Origin: Actinomadura viridilutea
GTDB lineage: Bacteria; Actinomycetota; Actinomycetes; Streptosporangiales; Streptosporangiaceae
NCBI GenBank assembly: GCA_003001795.1
Contig: PVNI01000003.1
Span: 124,001 to 188,000 of the forward strand
Direction: 5' to 3'
DNA length: 64,000 nucleotides
Below the pieces are notes generated by a model. The model was not told the DNA's origin, ran no database searches, and saw nothing but the letters and a program-made list of their open reading frames with translations. Below are positions 17,348 to 26,040 of this stretch, one piece after another; the stretch's first letter is position 1; each line of letters begins with the position of its first letter. The position numbers and the translations under genes are program-made.

Positions 17348-20211
17348 CCGGCACGTCCCTCTCTCCGGTCACCGCTGAGGACCTGGTGGAGGCACTGCGC
17401 CTGGAGGTGCCGTCCCTGCGGACCGACGCCTCCGGCGGCCGGCGCGCGCAGTACTCCTACGACGCGTCCAACTACCGGGTGCCGCCGCTGGCCGTGGCGT
17501 TCCCCGCGACCGCTGACGAGGTCGCCGCCGCGCACCGGGTCTGCCACCGGCTCGGCGTGCCCGTCACCGTCCGCGGCGCGGGCACCAGCATGGCCGGCAA
17601 CGCCCTCGGGACCGGCCTCGTCCTGGACCTGTCCCGTCACATGCGCCGCGTCCTGGAGATCGACCCGTCCGCGCGGACGGCGCGCGTCGAGGCCGGCATC
17701 GTCCTCGACGACCTCCAGGCCGCCGTCGCCCCGCACGGGCTGGTCTTCGGCCCGGACCCGTCCTCGCACAATCGCTGCACCATCGGCGGGATGATCGGCA
17801 ATGACGCGTGCGGCAACCACTCCGTACGCTACGGCCGCACCGGCGAGCACCTCCTCGGCCTCGACCTGGTCCTGGCCGACGGCACCCGCGTGGTCGCGGA
17901 CCGCGACGGGCTGCACGCCGTGGACGAGGCGGACCGGGAACGGGTGGCGCGGCTGACGGCGAGCCTGCGCGGCGTCGTCGAGGCGAACCTGGCGGCGATC
18001 CGCCTGACTCTAGGCCGCATCCCGCGCCAGATCTCCGGCTACCAGCTCCAGCACCTGCTGCCCGAGAACGGGTTCGACGTCGTACGGGCCCTGGCCGGAA
18101 CGGAGGGGACCTGCGCCACGGTGGTCTCTGCCACCGTGCGTCTGAGGCCGAAGCCGCCGGCCTCGCTGCTCATAGCACTCGGCTACGACGATGTCGTCGA
18201 CGCGGCCGAGGACGTGCCGCTGATCCTGACGTTCTCCCCGGCCGCCGTCGAGGGCATGGACGAGGCGATGGTGGCCGCCATGCGCCATCGCCGGGGCGCA
18301 TCCTCCGTGACCGGACTGCCCGAAGGCCGCGCCTGGCTGTACGTCGACCTCGACGGGGACGACCCGCGGCAGGTGACCGCGGATGCCGAACGCCTCCTGG
18401 GCGAGCTGAAGGCGGCGGGCCGGATGGTCTCCGGTCGACTGATCACCGACCGCTCCGAGCGCGCCTCGTTGTGGCGGGTGCGCGAGGACGGCGCGGGCCT
18501 GGCCTCCCGGCTCACCGACGGCAGCGCGACCTGGCCCGGCTGGGAGGACGCGGCGGTCGCCCCCGACCGGCTGTCGGGCTATCTGCGCGACTTTCGCGCC
18601 CTCATGGCCGAACACCGGCTCACCGGCGTACTGTACGGCCACTTCGGCGCGGGCTGCGTCCACGTACGGCTCGACTTCCGCCCCGACACCGCCGAGGGCC
18701 GCGCCGCCATGCGCGCCTTCCTCGCCGAGGCCGCCCGGCTCGTCGTACGGCACGGGGGAACCCTCTCCGGCGAGCACGGCGACGGCCGAGCCCGCAGCGA
18801 GCTGCTGTCGGTGATGTACGACCAGCAGATGCTGGACGCCTTCGCGGCCTTCAAGCACGCCTGGGATCCCGAGGGCCTGCTCAACCCGGGCATCCTCGTC
18901 GACCCCCGCCCACTGGACGCGGACCTCGCCCTCGACACGGGCAGGACCACCGCCACTTCGACGGTGTTCGCCCTGCGGGAAGACCCGGGAGGCATCACCG
19001 CGGCCGCCAACCGCTGTGTGGGCGTGGGCCGATGCCGTAGCCACATCGGCGGTGTGATGTGTCCCAGCTACCGGGCCACCGGCGACGAACAGCACTCCAC
19101 CCGCGGTCGGGCGCGGACCTTGCAGGAGATGCTGCGCGGGGCGCTGCCCGGCGGCTGGCGCTCCCGGGACGCCCGTGAGGCACTTGACCTGTGCCTGTCG
19201 TGCAGGGCGTGCTCCAGCGACTGCCCGGTCGGCGTCGACATGGCGACGTACAAGTCGGAGTTCCTGCACCACCACTACAAATGGCGCCTGCGTCCCCTCT
19301 CGCATTACTCGCTCGGCTGGCTACCGCTGTGGGCGGCGCTCGCCGGACGCATGCCTCGGCCGGTCAACGCGGTGATGGGCAGCCGTCTCGGGCCATGGAT
19401 CGCCCGCCTGGGCGGGGTGACGCCGAAGCGGCGCCTGCCCGCGTTCCACGGACACCGCGCGTGGCTGCGCGGTGTGGCGGAGACGGCGCAAGCGCCCGCG
19501 GCGGTCCTCGTGGTGGACTCGTTCACGAAGGCCTTCCGACCCGAACTGGCCGGAGCCGCCTTCCGAGTTCTCGCCGACGCCGGGCTGCCCGCCCAGGCGC
19601 GCGGCGACGTCTGCTGCGGCCTGACCTGGATCACCACCGGCCAACTCGGCATCGCCCGGCGCGTGTTGGGCCGAACGGCCGCCGTCCTCGACGCGACCGA
19701 GGGGCCGATCGTCGTCACGGAGCCCAGCTGCGCCGCGGCTCTCGCCAAGGATCTGCCGGAGCTGGTGGACAGCGAGGCGGCCCGCCGTGTCGCCGCGCGG
19801 GTGCAGACCTTCGCCGGGGCGCTCGCCGAGCGCGTCGCCGCGGGGTGGAGGCCCCGGCGGGTACCCGACGAGGTGCTGCTTCAGACCCACTGCCACCAAT
19901 ACGCCGTCTTCGGTGCCGGACAGCAGCGCGACCTCCTGCGCGACCTCGGCATCGACAAGATCACCGAGGTCGCCGGCTGCTGCGGCGCGGCCGGCAACTT
20001 CGGCTTCGAGCAGGAGCATTACGACATCTCGCTCGCCGTCGCCGACCAGGCGCTGCGCCACCGGCTGGAAGCCGTCGCGCCCGGGACACCGGTCCTGGCC
20101 GACGGGATCAGCTGCCAGATGCAGATCGAGCACCTCGTCGGAGACGGCCGCCCCGGCGCCGTCCACCTGGCACAGCTCCTGGACGACCCCCAACCCCCTT
20201 CGCCCTCCTGA
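17344..20211 (+). CDS. FAD-binding and (Fe-S)-binding 2-hydroxyacid dehydrogenase (Dld/GlcD-GlcF fusion type)
   Basis: 955 aa. The N-terminal half is a VAO-type FAD domain (TVRGAGTSMAGNALG at about 74-88; GGMIGNDACGNHSVRYG at about 148-164) plus the FAD-oxidase C domain (HFGAGCVHVRLDF; SGEHGDGRARSELL). The second half binds Fe-S clusters: CVGVGRC....GGVMCPSY from about residue 558, CLSCRACSSDCP at about 617, then two CCG modules (CCGLTW about 757, CCGAAGNFGFE about 879). Such fusions oxidise D-lactate or D-2-hydroxyglutarate and feed electrons to quinone or a ferredoxin. In this operon it could regenerate an oxoacid acceptor for the aminotransferases. Confidence 0.88.
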   Translation: MTGTSLSPVTAEDLVEALRLEVPSLRTDASGGRRAQYSYDASNYRVPPLAVAFPATADEVAAAHRVCHRLGVPVTVRGAGTSMAGNALGTGLVLDLSRHMRRVLEIDPSARTARVEAGIVLDDLQAAVAPHGLVFGPDPSSHNRCTIGGMIGNDACGNHSVRYGRTGEHLLGLDLVLADGTRVVADRDGLHAVDEADRERVARLTASLRGVVEANLAAIRLTLGRIPRQISGYQLQHLLPENGFDVVRALAGTEGTCATVVSATVRLRPKPPASLLIALGYDDVVDAAEDVPLILTFSPAAVEGMDEAMVAAMRHRRGASSVTGLPEGRAWLYVDLDGDDPRQVTADAERLLGELKAAGRMVSGRLITDRSERASLWRVREDGAGLASRLTDGSATWPGWEDAAVAPDRLSGYLRDFRALMAEHRLTGVLYGHFGAGCVHVRLDFRPDTAEGRAAMRAFLAEAARLVVRHGGTLSGEHGDGRARSELLSVMYDQQMLDAFAAFKHAWDPEGLLNPGILVDPRPLDADLALDTGRTTATSTVFALREDPGGITAAANRCVGVGRCRSHIGGVMCPSYRATGDEQHSTRGRARTLQEMLRGALPGGWRSRDAREALDLCLSCRACSSDCPVGVDMATYKSEFLHHHYKWRLRPLSHYSLGWLPLWAALAGRMPRPVNAVMGSRLGPWIARLGGVTPKRRLPAFHGHRAWLRGVAETAQAPAAVLVVDSFTKAFRPELAGAAFRVLADAGLPAQARGDVCCGLTWITTGQLGIARRVLGRTAAVLDATEGPIVVTEPSCAAALAKDLPELVDSEAARRVAARVQTFAGALAERVAAGWRPRRVPDEVLLQTHCHQYAVFGAGQQRDLLRDLGIDKITEVAGCCGAAGNFGFEQEHYDISLAVADQALRHRLEAVAPGTPVLADGISCQMQIEHLVGDGRPGAVHLAQLLDDPQPPSPS

Positions 20212-20228
20212 CCTTGGGAGACACGCAC

Positions 20229-21716
20229 ATGGCCGACACCAACGACATCAGGACGGACGTCATCGCGGACGTCCCCCGGCAGCTGTTCATCGCGGGCCGG
20301 TGGGTCCCGGCGGCCGACGGCCGGACCTTCGCCGTGGAGAACCCCGCCACCGAGACACGGCTGTGCGAGATCGCCGACGGCGGCGCGGCCGACGGCGCCC
20401 ACGCCGTCGAGGCGGCGGTGGCGGCCCAGGGCTCCTGGGCGCGCACCGCGCCGCGGGTGCGCGGCGAGATCCTGCGCCGCGCCTTCGAGCTGATCGTCGA
20501 GCGCACCGACGAGCTGGCGATGCTGGTGACCCTGGAGATGGGCAAGCCGCTCGCCGAGGCGCGTGGCGAGGTGGCGTACGCCGCCGAGTTCTTCCGCTGG
20601 TTCTCCGAGGAGGCGGTCCGCATCGACGGTGGCATGACGACCACGCCCGACGGCCGCAACCGGATCATGGTCATGCGGCAGCCCGTCGGCCCCTGCATGC
20701 TGATCACCCCGTGGAACTTCCCCCTGGCGATGGGCACCCGCAAGATCGGCCCCGCGGTCGCCGCCGGCTGCACGATGGTCCTCAAGCCCGCCCCTCAGAC
20801 CCCGCTGTCCAGCCTCGCGCTGGCCCGGATCCTCCAAGAGGCCGGGCTGCCCGACGGCGTCCTCAACGTCGTCACCACCACCCGCGCCCAAGACGTCGTC
20901 GAACCGGCCCTGCGCGGCGGCGACATCCGCAAGCTGTCCTTCACCGGCTCCACCGCCGTCGGCCGGCTGCTGCTCGCCCAGTGCGCGGACACGGTCGTCC
21001 GGACCTCGATGGAACTCGGCGGCAACGCCCCTTTCATCGTCTTCGAGGACGCCGACCTCGACGCCGCCGTCGAAGGCGCGATGACGGCGAAGATGCGCAA
21101 CATGGGCGAGGCGTGCACGGCGGCCAACCGGCTGTTCGTCCATCGGTCCGTCGCGAAAGAGTTCGCCGAGCGCCTCGCCGCACGGATGGCCGCCCTCACC
21201 GTGGGGCCGGGCACCCGCGACGGCGTCCAGGTCGGCCCCCTCATCGACGCCGCGAGCAAGCAGAAGGTGACGTCTCTCGTCGAGGACGCGGTCGCCAAGG
21301 GCGCCGAGGTCGTCGCCGTCGGCACCGTCCCGCAGGGCGCGGGCCACTTCTACCCGCCGACGGTCCTGGCCCAGGTCAGCCGGGACAGCGACATGCTGAC
21401 CACCGAGATCTTCGGCCCCGTCGCGCCGGTGATCGCCTTCGACGACGAGGACGAGGTCGTGGGCATGGCCAACGACACCGACTGGGGACTCGTCGGCTAC
21501 CTCTTCACCCAGGACCTCGACCGCGCCCTGAACGTCAGCGAACGTCTGGAGGTCGGCATGGTCGGCCTCAACACCGGCCTGGTCTCCAACCCGGCCGCGC
21601 CCTTCGGCGGCGTCAAGCAGTCCGGTCTGGGCCGGGAAGGCGGACGGGTCGGCATCGAGGAGTTTCTGGAGTACAAGTACATCGCCGTACCCGTGCGGGA
21701 CCGCTCGGCGTCATGA
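20229..21716 (+). CDS. gabD: NAD(P)-dependent aldehyde dehydrogenase, succinate-semialdehyde type
   Basis: 495 aa. Conserved LITPWNFPLAMGTRKIGPA (about 158-176), FTGSTAVGRLL, MELGGNAPF with general-base Glu262, and GEACTAANR with catalytic Cys296. The C-terminus has APFGGVKQSGLGREGG, typical of the succinate-semialdehyde/glutarate-semialdehyde group. It would oxidise the semialdehyde produced by the transaminases. TTGGGAG is 9 bases before the ATG. The stop overlaps the next gene's start (ATGA at 21713). Confidence 0.88.
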   Translation: MADTNDIRTDVIADVPRQLFIAGRWVPAADGRTFAVENPATETRLCEIADGGAADGAHAVEAAVAAQGSWARTAPRVRGEILRRAFELIVERTDELAMLVTLEMGKPLAEARGEVAYAAEFFRWFSEEAVRIDGGMTTTPDGRNRIMVMRQPVGPCMLITPWNFPLAMGTRKIGPAVAAGCTMVLKPAPQTPLSSLALARILQEAGLPDGVLNVVTTTRAQDVVEPALRGGDIRKLSFTGSTAVGRLLLAQCADTVVRTSMELGGNAPFIVFEDADLDAAVEGAMTAKMRNMGEACTAANRLFVHRSVAKEFAERLAARMAALTVGPGTRDGVQVGPLIDAASKQKVTSLVEDAVAKGAEVVAVGTVPQGAGHFYPPTVLAQVSRDSDMLTTEIFGPVAPVIAFDDEDEVVGMANDTDWGLVGYLFTQDLDRALNVSERLEVGMVGLNTGLVSNPAAPFGGVKQSGLGREGGRVGIEEFLEYKYIAVPVRDRSAS

Positions 21717-22459
21717 GTGCGTTCGCACCCGGCAGAAAGGGCAGGGGACGACAGCCAGGCCGGCCGCGAAAGGGCTCAGTGAAGGCGTCGCAGCCAGGAC
21801 TCGACGAGCTCACCCCGGTCAACCTGCGAAGCACTCCCGAGGTCATCGCCGACCGGCTGCGGGAGCAGATCGTCTCCGGCGCCTTCGCGCCGGGCAGCCG
21901 GATGATCGAGCCGCAGCTGGGGGCCCGTCTGGGAGTCAGCCGCGGCCCGGTCCGCGAGGCGCTCCAACGCCTCGTCCAGGAAGGTCTGCTGAGGAACATC
22001 CCCAACCGCGGCGTGTTCGTCGTCGAATTGGACGTCGCCGACATCATGGACATCTACACTGCGCGGCGTGCGGTCGAACGCGAGGCGGCGACCCTGCTGC
22101 ACCGCGGCAGATCCCGGCACCATCTGGAGCGGCTCGCCGCCGTTGTCGAGGAGATGCGCGCCCTGGCCGACCAGGGCGACCCTCGCCTCATCGCCGAACA
22201 GGACCTGGCCTTCCACAGCGCCCTCGTCGACGCCGCCGAGAGCCCCAGGCTCAGCAGGATGTTCGCCACCCTGCTCGCCGAGACCCGGATCTGCCTGGCC
22301 AACCTCATGCACCATTATCCGCGGCAGGAGCTGCTCGTCGCCGAACACCAGCACCTGCTGGTCCTGCTCCAGGGCGAAGACGAGCAGGCCCTCCTGGACG
22401 CCGTCAACGCGCACCTGGACTCGGCGGTGCGTGATCTGACGGGCGCCGACGGGGACTGA
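21713..22459 (+). CDS. GntR-family regulator (FCD) with AT-hook-like N-terminus
   Basis: 248 aa. A basic leader, GRKGRGRQPGRPRKG (about 7-21), contains an AT-hook core PGRPRK, then a GntR winged helix (ADRLREQIVSGAFAPGSRMIEPQLGARLGVSRGPVREALQRL, about 46-86) and an FCD domain (DLAFHSALVDAAESP; EHQHLLVLL). Translationally coupled to the dehydrogenase gene, so it is likely the local autoregulator. The basic tail is absent from the first GntR of the island and may add minor-groove contacts. Confidence 0.88.
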   Translation: MSAFAPGRKGRGRQPGRPRKGSVKASQPGLDELTPVNLRSTPEVIADRLREQIVSGAFAPGSRMIEPQLGARLGVSRGPVREALQRLVQEGLLRNIPNRGVFVVELDVADIMDIYTARRAVEREAATLLHRGRSRHHLERLAAVVEEMRALADQGDPRLIAEQDLAFHSALVDAAESPRLSRMFATLLAETRICLANLMHHYPRQELLVAEHQHLLVLLQGEDEQALLDAVNAHLDSAVRDLTGADGD

Positions 22460-22514
22460 AGACACCGCCGTCTCCCGCCCCCTGCGCCCACCGACCATTT
22501 TTCGGAGGACTCGC

Positions 22515-23903
22515 ATGCCCGAACAGTCCACAAACGCCGCTCGGCTCCAGGCGTCTGCCCGCGACCACCTTCTCCTTCATTTCGGTCAGCACGCGAGTCT
22601 GCGCAACGGGCAGCACGTGTTCCTGCCGGAGCGAGGGGAAGGCGTCTACCTCTACGACGCCGCCGGAAAGCGCTACATCGACGGGCTGTCGGCTCTTTTC
22701 TGCGCCCAGCTCGGCTACTCCTACGGCCCCGAGTTCGCCAAGGCGGCCGAACGACAGCTGAGCCGCCTGCCGTTCAGCACCCTGTGGAACACCGCGCACC
22801 CCGCGGCGATCGAGCTTGCCGAACGCCTCGCCGCTTTGGCCCCCGACGGCATCAACCGCGTCTTCTTCACCTCCGGCGGCTCGGAGTCAGTGGAGTCCGC
22901 GTGGAAGCTCGCCCGCATGTACCACGTGGCTCAGGGCCAGCCGCAGCGCACCAAGGCGATCGCCCGCCGCACCGCCTACCACGGCCAGACCATGGGCGCC
23001 CTCGCCCTGACCGGCATTCCGGCGCTCAAGGAACCTTTCGGCGCTCCGGCGCTGGACGTCACCCACGTCCCGAACACCAACCGCTATCGCACGACCGACG
23101 CCGACGAGGAAGCCTTCACCTCCCGGCTGCTGGCCGAGACCGAGGCGGCGGTGCTGGAGGCCGGCCCGGAGCGCGTGTCCCTGCTGATCGCCGAACCCGT
23201 GCAGAACGCCGGCGGCTGCTTCACGCCCCCGGCGGGTTACTGGGCAGGGCTGCGGGCGATGGCCGACCGCTACGGCTTCCTCCTGGTCGCCGACGAGGTC
23301 ATCACCGGATTCGGCCGGATCGGCGACTACTTCTCCGTGTCCAGGTACGGTGCCGTACCAGACATGATCACCACGGCCAAGGGACTCACCTCGTCGTACG
23401 CCGCGCTCGGCGCCGTCCTGGTCTCCGACAAGGTGGCCGAGCCCTTCTACGGCGACGGAGTCACCCTCCTGCACGGCTTGACCTTCGCCGGACACCCGGT
23501 CGCCGCCGCGATCGCGCTGACCAACCTCGACGTCTTCGAGCGGGACGGCGTACTGGACAACGTTCGCGCCCTGACCGGGCACCTCCGCGCGCGGCTCGCC
23601 GAACTGACCGAGCTGGACATCGTCGGCGACGTGCGCGGTGACGGCTTCTTCTGGGCGCTCGAACTCGTCGACGGGCCGGACGGCGAGCGCTTCGCCGCGG
23701 ACCGCAAGAACGAACTGATCAAACGCTTCCTCCCAACGCGCATGCGCGACCTGGGCCTCCTGGCGCGCGCGGACGACCGGGGCGATCCGGTCGTACAGAT
23801 CGCACCCCCGCTGATCTCCACCCGGGAGGAACTCGACGAGATCGTCGACCTGCTGGCCCAGGCCCTGGCCGACGCCGACCGCCGCTTCCTCCACGACCGC
23901 TGA
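22515..23903 (+). CDS. class III omega-aminotransferase (beta-alanine/taurine-pyruvate type)
   Basis: 462 aa. It begins with HLLLHFGQHA..., then FTSGGSESVESAWKLARMYH (about 119-138), LLIAEPVQNAGGCFTPP, LLVADEVITGFGRIGDYF and TTAKGLTSSYAALG with PLP lysine 289. This layout is that of omega-amino acid:pyruvate and polyamine transaminases, distinct from the GabT-like enzyme upstream, so the operon carries two transaminases of different subgroup. TTCGGAGGA lies 8 bases upstream of the ATG. Confidence 0.88.
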   Translation: MPEQSTNAARLQASARDHLLLHFGQHASLRNGQHVFLPERGEGVYLYDAAGKRYIDGLSALFCAQLGYSYGPEFAKAAERQLSRLPFSTLWNTAHPAAIELAERLAALAPDGINRVFFTSGGSESVESAWKLARMYHVAQGQPQRTKAIARRTAYHGQTMGALALTGIPALKEPFGAPALDVTHVPNTNRYRTTDADEEAFTSRLLAETEAAVLEAGPERVSLLIAEPVQNAGGCFTPPAGYWAGLRAMADRYGFLLVADEVITGFGRIGDYFSVSRYGAVPDMITTAKGLTSSYAALGAVLVSDKVAEPFYGDGVTLLHGLTFAGHPVAAAIALTNLDVFERDGVLDNVRALTGHLRARLAELTELDIVGDVRGDGFFWALELVDGPDGERFAADRKNELIKRFLPTRMRDLGLLARADDRGDPVVQIAPPLISTREELDEIVDLLAQALADADRRFLHDR

Positions 23904-23937
23904 CCCGCCTGCCATCCGAAACATCAAGGACCAGCAC

Positions 23938-24315
23938 ATGCCGAACGTTTCCAGCACATCCGCCGCCCAGCCCCCGGCCAAACCCCAAGTCTCTCCGGAC
24001 CAGTTCTTCGCGGTCGACATCCGCGTGGGCCGCGTCACGGACGTAGAGTCGTTCCCCGAAGCCCGTCGGCCCGCCTGGAAGCTCACCGTCGACTTCGGAG
24101 CCGAGATCGGGACCCTGCGCACCAGTGCGCAGGTCACCAACTACCGGCGGGAAGAGCTCCTGGGCCGTCTCGTCGTCGGCGTGGTCAACATCGGCGCCAA
24201 GCGGATCGCCGGTTTCAAGAGCGAGTTCCTCCTCCTGGGCGCGCAGGACGGCGACGGCACCGTCCACCTGCTCGATCCCGGAACCGGTGTCAGCCCCGGC
24301 GACGTCATCTGCTGA
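23938..24315 (+). CDS. csaA: CsaA-like tRNA-binding-domain protein
   Basis: 125 aa. The tRNA-binding (EMAP-II/ARC1-like) OB fold covers about 25-125: FFAVDIRVGRVTDVESFPEARRPAWKLTVDFG and TSAQVTNYRREELLGRLVVGVVNIG with KRIAGFKSEFLLLGA, the CsaA signature. CsaA binds tRNA as a dimer and was proposed to be a secretion chaperone. Being the last gene of an amine-catabolic operon is odd; a terminator follows at 24355. Residues 1-24 are a low-complexity Ser/Pro/Ala extension. Confidence 0.88.
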   Translation: MPNVSSTSAAQPPAKPQVSPDQFFAVDIRVGRVTDVESFPEARRPAWKLTVDFGAEIGTLRTSAQVTNYRREELLGRLVVGVVNIGAKRIAGFKSEFLLLGAQDGDGTVHLLDPGTGVSPGDVIC

Positions 24316-24649
24316 GTCGCCGGCTGGAGCCGCGGCGGCGTCCAGCCTCGCGATCGGCCGCTCGCTCAGGACCGGTGCCGGGCGAGCGGCCGTTGTCCAG
24401 CCGCTGTCCGATCGCCCTGATGGGGCCTGGGCGGCGGCGGAGCATCAGGCATTCCCGCCGGAAGGCGCCCCTGGACGACCGCGGTGAAGACCATCGCGCG
24501 GTAGCCGCGGGTCCGGGGCCTCGGGGCCGCACGTGTGCGGCGAGGGCGCACCCGACGCCTTCTCCCGTGCGGTCGGGTCGACCATGAAGCCGGCATCGGC
24601 CATCGGCCGCCTGCGCGGCGTGCCGCGCGCAATGAAGGCATTCTCTCCA
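24316..24649. other. gap after csaA
   Basis: About 330 bases holding the operon terminator (24355-24392) and otherwise no coding signal that I can support. The downstream end leads into the operator/promoter of the PucR-like gene. Confidence 0.4.
24355..24392 (+). terminator. hairpin terminator of the seven-gene operon
   Basis: Perfect 11-bp arms CGGCCGCTCGC / GCGAGCGGCCG with a 16-base loop, 40 bases after the csaA stop. Confidence 0.65.
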
Positions 24650-24673
24650 TGTCAGTTTGTCTGACAGTATGTT
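24650..24673 (+). promoter_or_regulatory. shared operator plus -10-like box upstream of the PucR-like gene
   Basis: Perfect inverted repeat TGTCAG-TTTGT-CTGACA (24650-24666) followed by TATGTT (24668-24673). It matches 11805-11828 upstream of the first GntR gene in spacing and in the TATGTTC box, which argues that one regulator controls both. Confidence 0.65.
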
Positions 24674-24737
24674 CCCAGCTGTGAGAGGAGAAGAGGCCCT
24701 TCTCGCTCACGCCCCCGGGACGCTGCGGGAGGCCGCC

Positions 24738-25928
24738 GTGCTACAGGAGCTTCAGGACATCATCAACGGCATCTCCGCCGAGGTCGGCGTACCGACGTCG
24801 CTGACGGACACCCGCTTGAACTCCATCGTGTTCGGGCCTCATGAGGATGCCGAAATCGACTCTGTCCGCCGACGCGCGCTGCTCCTGCGGTCGACCCCGG
24901 AATGGGTCCGCGAATGGTTCGGCCGACACGACATCGACAAGGCGACCGCCCCGGTACGCATTCCGGCGGACCCGGAACGCGAGCTGGCCAGTCGGGTCGT
25001 GGTTCCTGCCCGCTGGGCGTCGACCACCTGCGGCTACATCTGCCTCCTCGACGTTCGTCAGGAGTTGGACGAGACCCGCATGGACGCGGTCATGGAAGCG
25101 GCGGCCCAGGTGGGACGCATTCTCTACCTGGATCAGCAGGCCCGGCACAGTGACGCCGACCTGCTCAGGGACCTCGTCCGGGGATCGGCGGCCGTACGCG
25201 GCAAGGCGGCCGATCGTCTGAGCGAGCAGGGGCGGTTCCCCGTCGGCTGGCCGGTCGTCGTCATATTCCTGCGGCCCGTGCGCGGCGGGTTCGGCACGGA
25301 CGCCCTGGCGCACTGGCTGTGGCGTGACCACGGCGGACTCTCTCGCGGTGCCCTCAGATGCCTCGACGCGGAAGGAGCCGTGGTCCTCACGGCGGTCCCG
25401 CCGACGGCGGACCCAGGGCACACCGAACGCATCATCGATCACCTGCTCGCCGACGCTCGCGATCTCCCCGAGCTCGTGGTCGGCATCGGCGACCCGCAGT
25501 CCGATCTGCATGACGCCCACCTGTCGTACGAACACGCACAGTTGGCCGCGCGGGCCGCCACGGTCTGGCCGGCGACGGGTCCGGTGTGCTCCTGGGATCG
25601 GCTCGGCGCGCTGCGTGTTCTGATCAGTACCCCGGACCACCTGCTGCGGGACCTGATGGACCCGCGGGTGGCGCTGCTCAAGCAGGCCCGGCCCTCCCAG
25701 CCGAACCTGATCGACACCCTTGAGACCTATCTCGACTCCGGCTGCGACAACCAGGCCACCGCGGCGCGTCTGCACGTGCACCGAGGCACCGTCTACTACC
25801 GTCTGGAGAAGGCCGCATGCCTGAGCGGAATGGACCTGAGTGACGGGCTGGACCGGCTCGCCCTGCACCTGGGCATCAAACTGCTCCGGCTGATCGACTC
25901 CAAGGCCGACCGAGCGCAATCGCTCTGA
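24738..25928 (+). CDS. PucR-like transcriptional regulator
   Basis: 396 aa from this GTG. The C-terminus (about 335-390) is the PucR/CdaR helix-turn-helix: LETYLDSGCDNQATAARLHVHRGTVYYRLEKA. The middle is a GGDEF-like CdaR domain (DLHDAHLSYEHAQLAARAA), and the N-terminus a probable sensor domain. PucR-type proteins activate catabolic genes in response to substrate. The GTG at 24738 has GGGAGG 5 bases upstream; in-frame starts at 24657 (TTG), 24669 and 24681 would put the operator or -10 box inside the coding region and are less likely. Probable targets: the adjacent amidohydrolase or the island operon. Confidence 0.82.
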   Translation: MLQELQDIINGISAEVGVPTSLTDTRLNSIVFGPHEDAEIDSVRRRALLLRSTPEWVREWFGRHDIDKATAPVRIPADPERELASRVVVPARWASTTCGYICLLDVRQELDETRMDAVMEAAAQVGRILYLDQQARHSDADLLRDLVRGSAAVRGKAADRLSEQGRFPVGWPVVVIFLRPVRGGFGTDALAHWLWRDHGGLSRGALRCLDAEGAVVLTAVPPTADPGHTERIIDHLLADARDLPELVVGIGDPQSDLHDAHLSYEHAQLAARAATVWPATGPVCSWDRLGALRVLISTPDHLLRDLMDPRVALLKQARPSQPNLIDTLETYLDSGCDNQATAARLHVHRGTVYYRLEKAACLSGMDLSDGLDRLALHLGIKLLRLIDSKADRAQSL

Positions 25929-26040
25929 ACGTCTGCCGTACGGCGGGGCCCGTTCTTCGCAACGGATGTCCATGGTCCGCGCTGGACGCGGTTCCTAGCG
26001 TGAACAGCAGCCTGCTGCCACACCCGCGAAGGAGCTCGCC

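Noticed and set aside
24657..24737. Earlier starts for the PucR-like regulator
   Set aside because: They would place the conserved operator or -10-like box inside the gene; the GTG at 24738 has GGGAGG at proper spacing.
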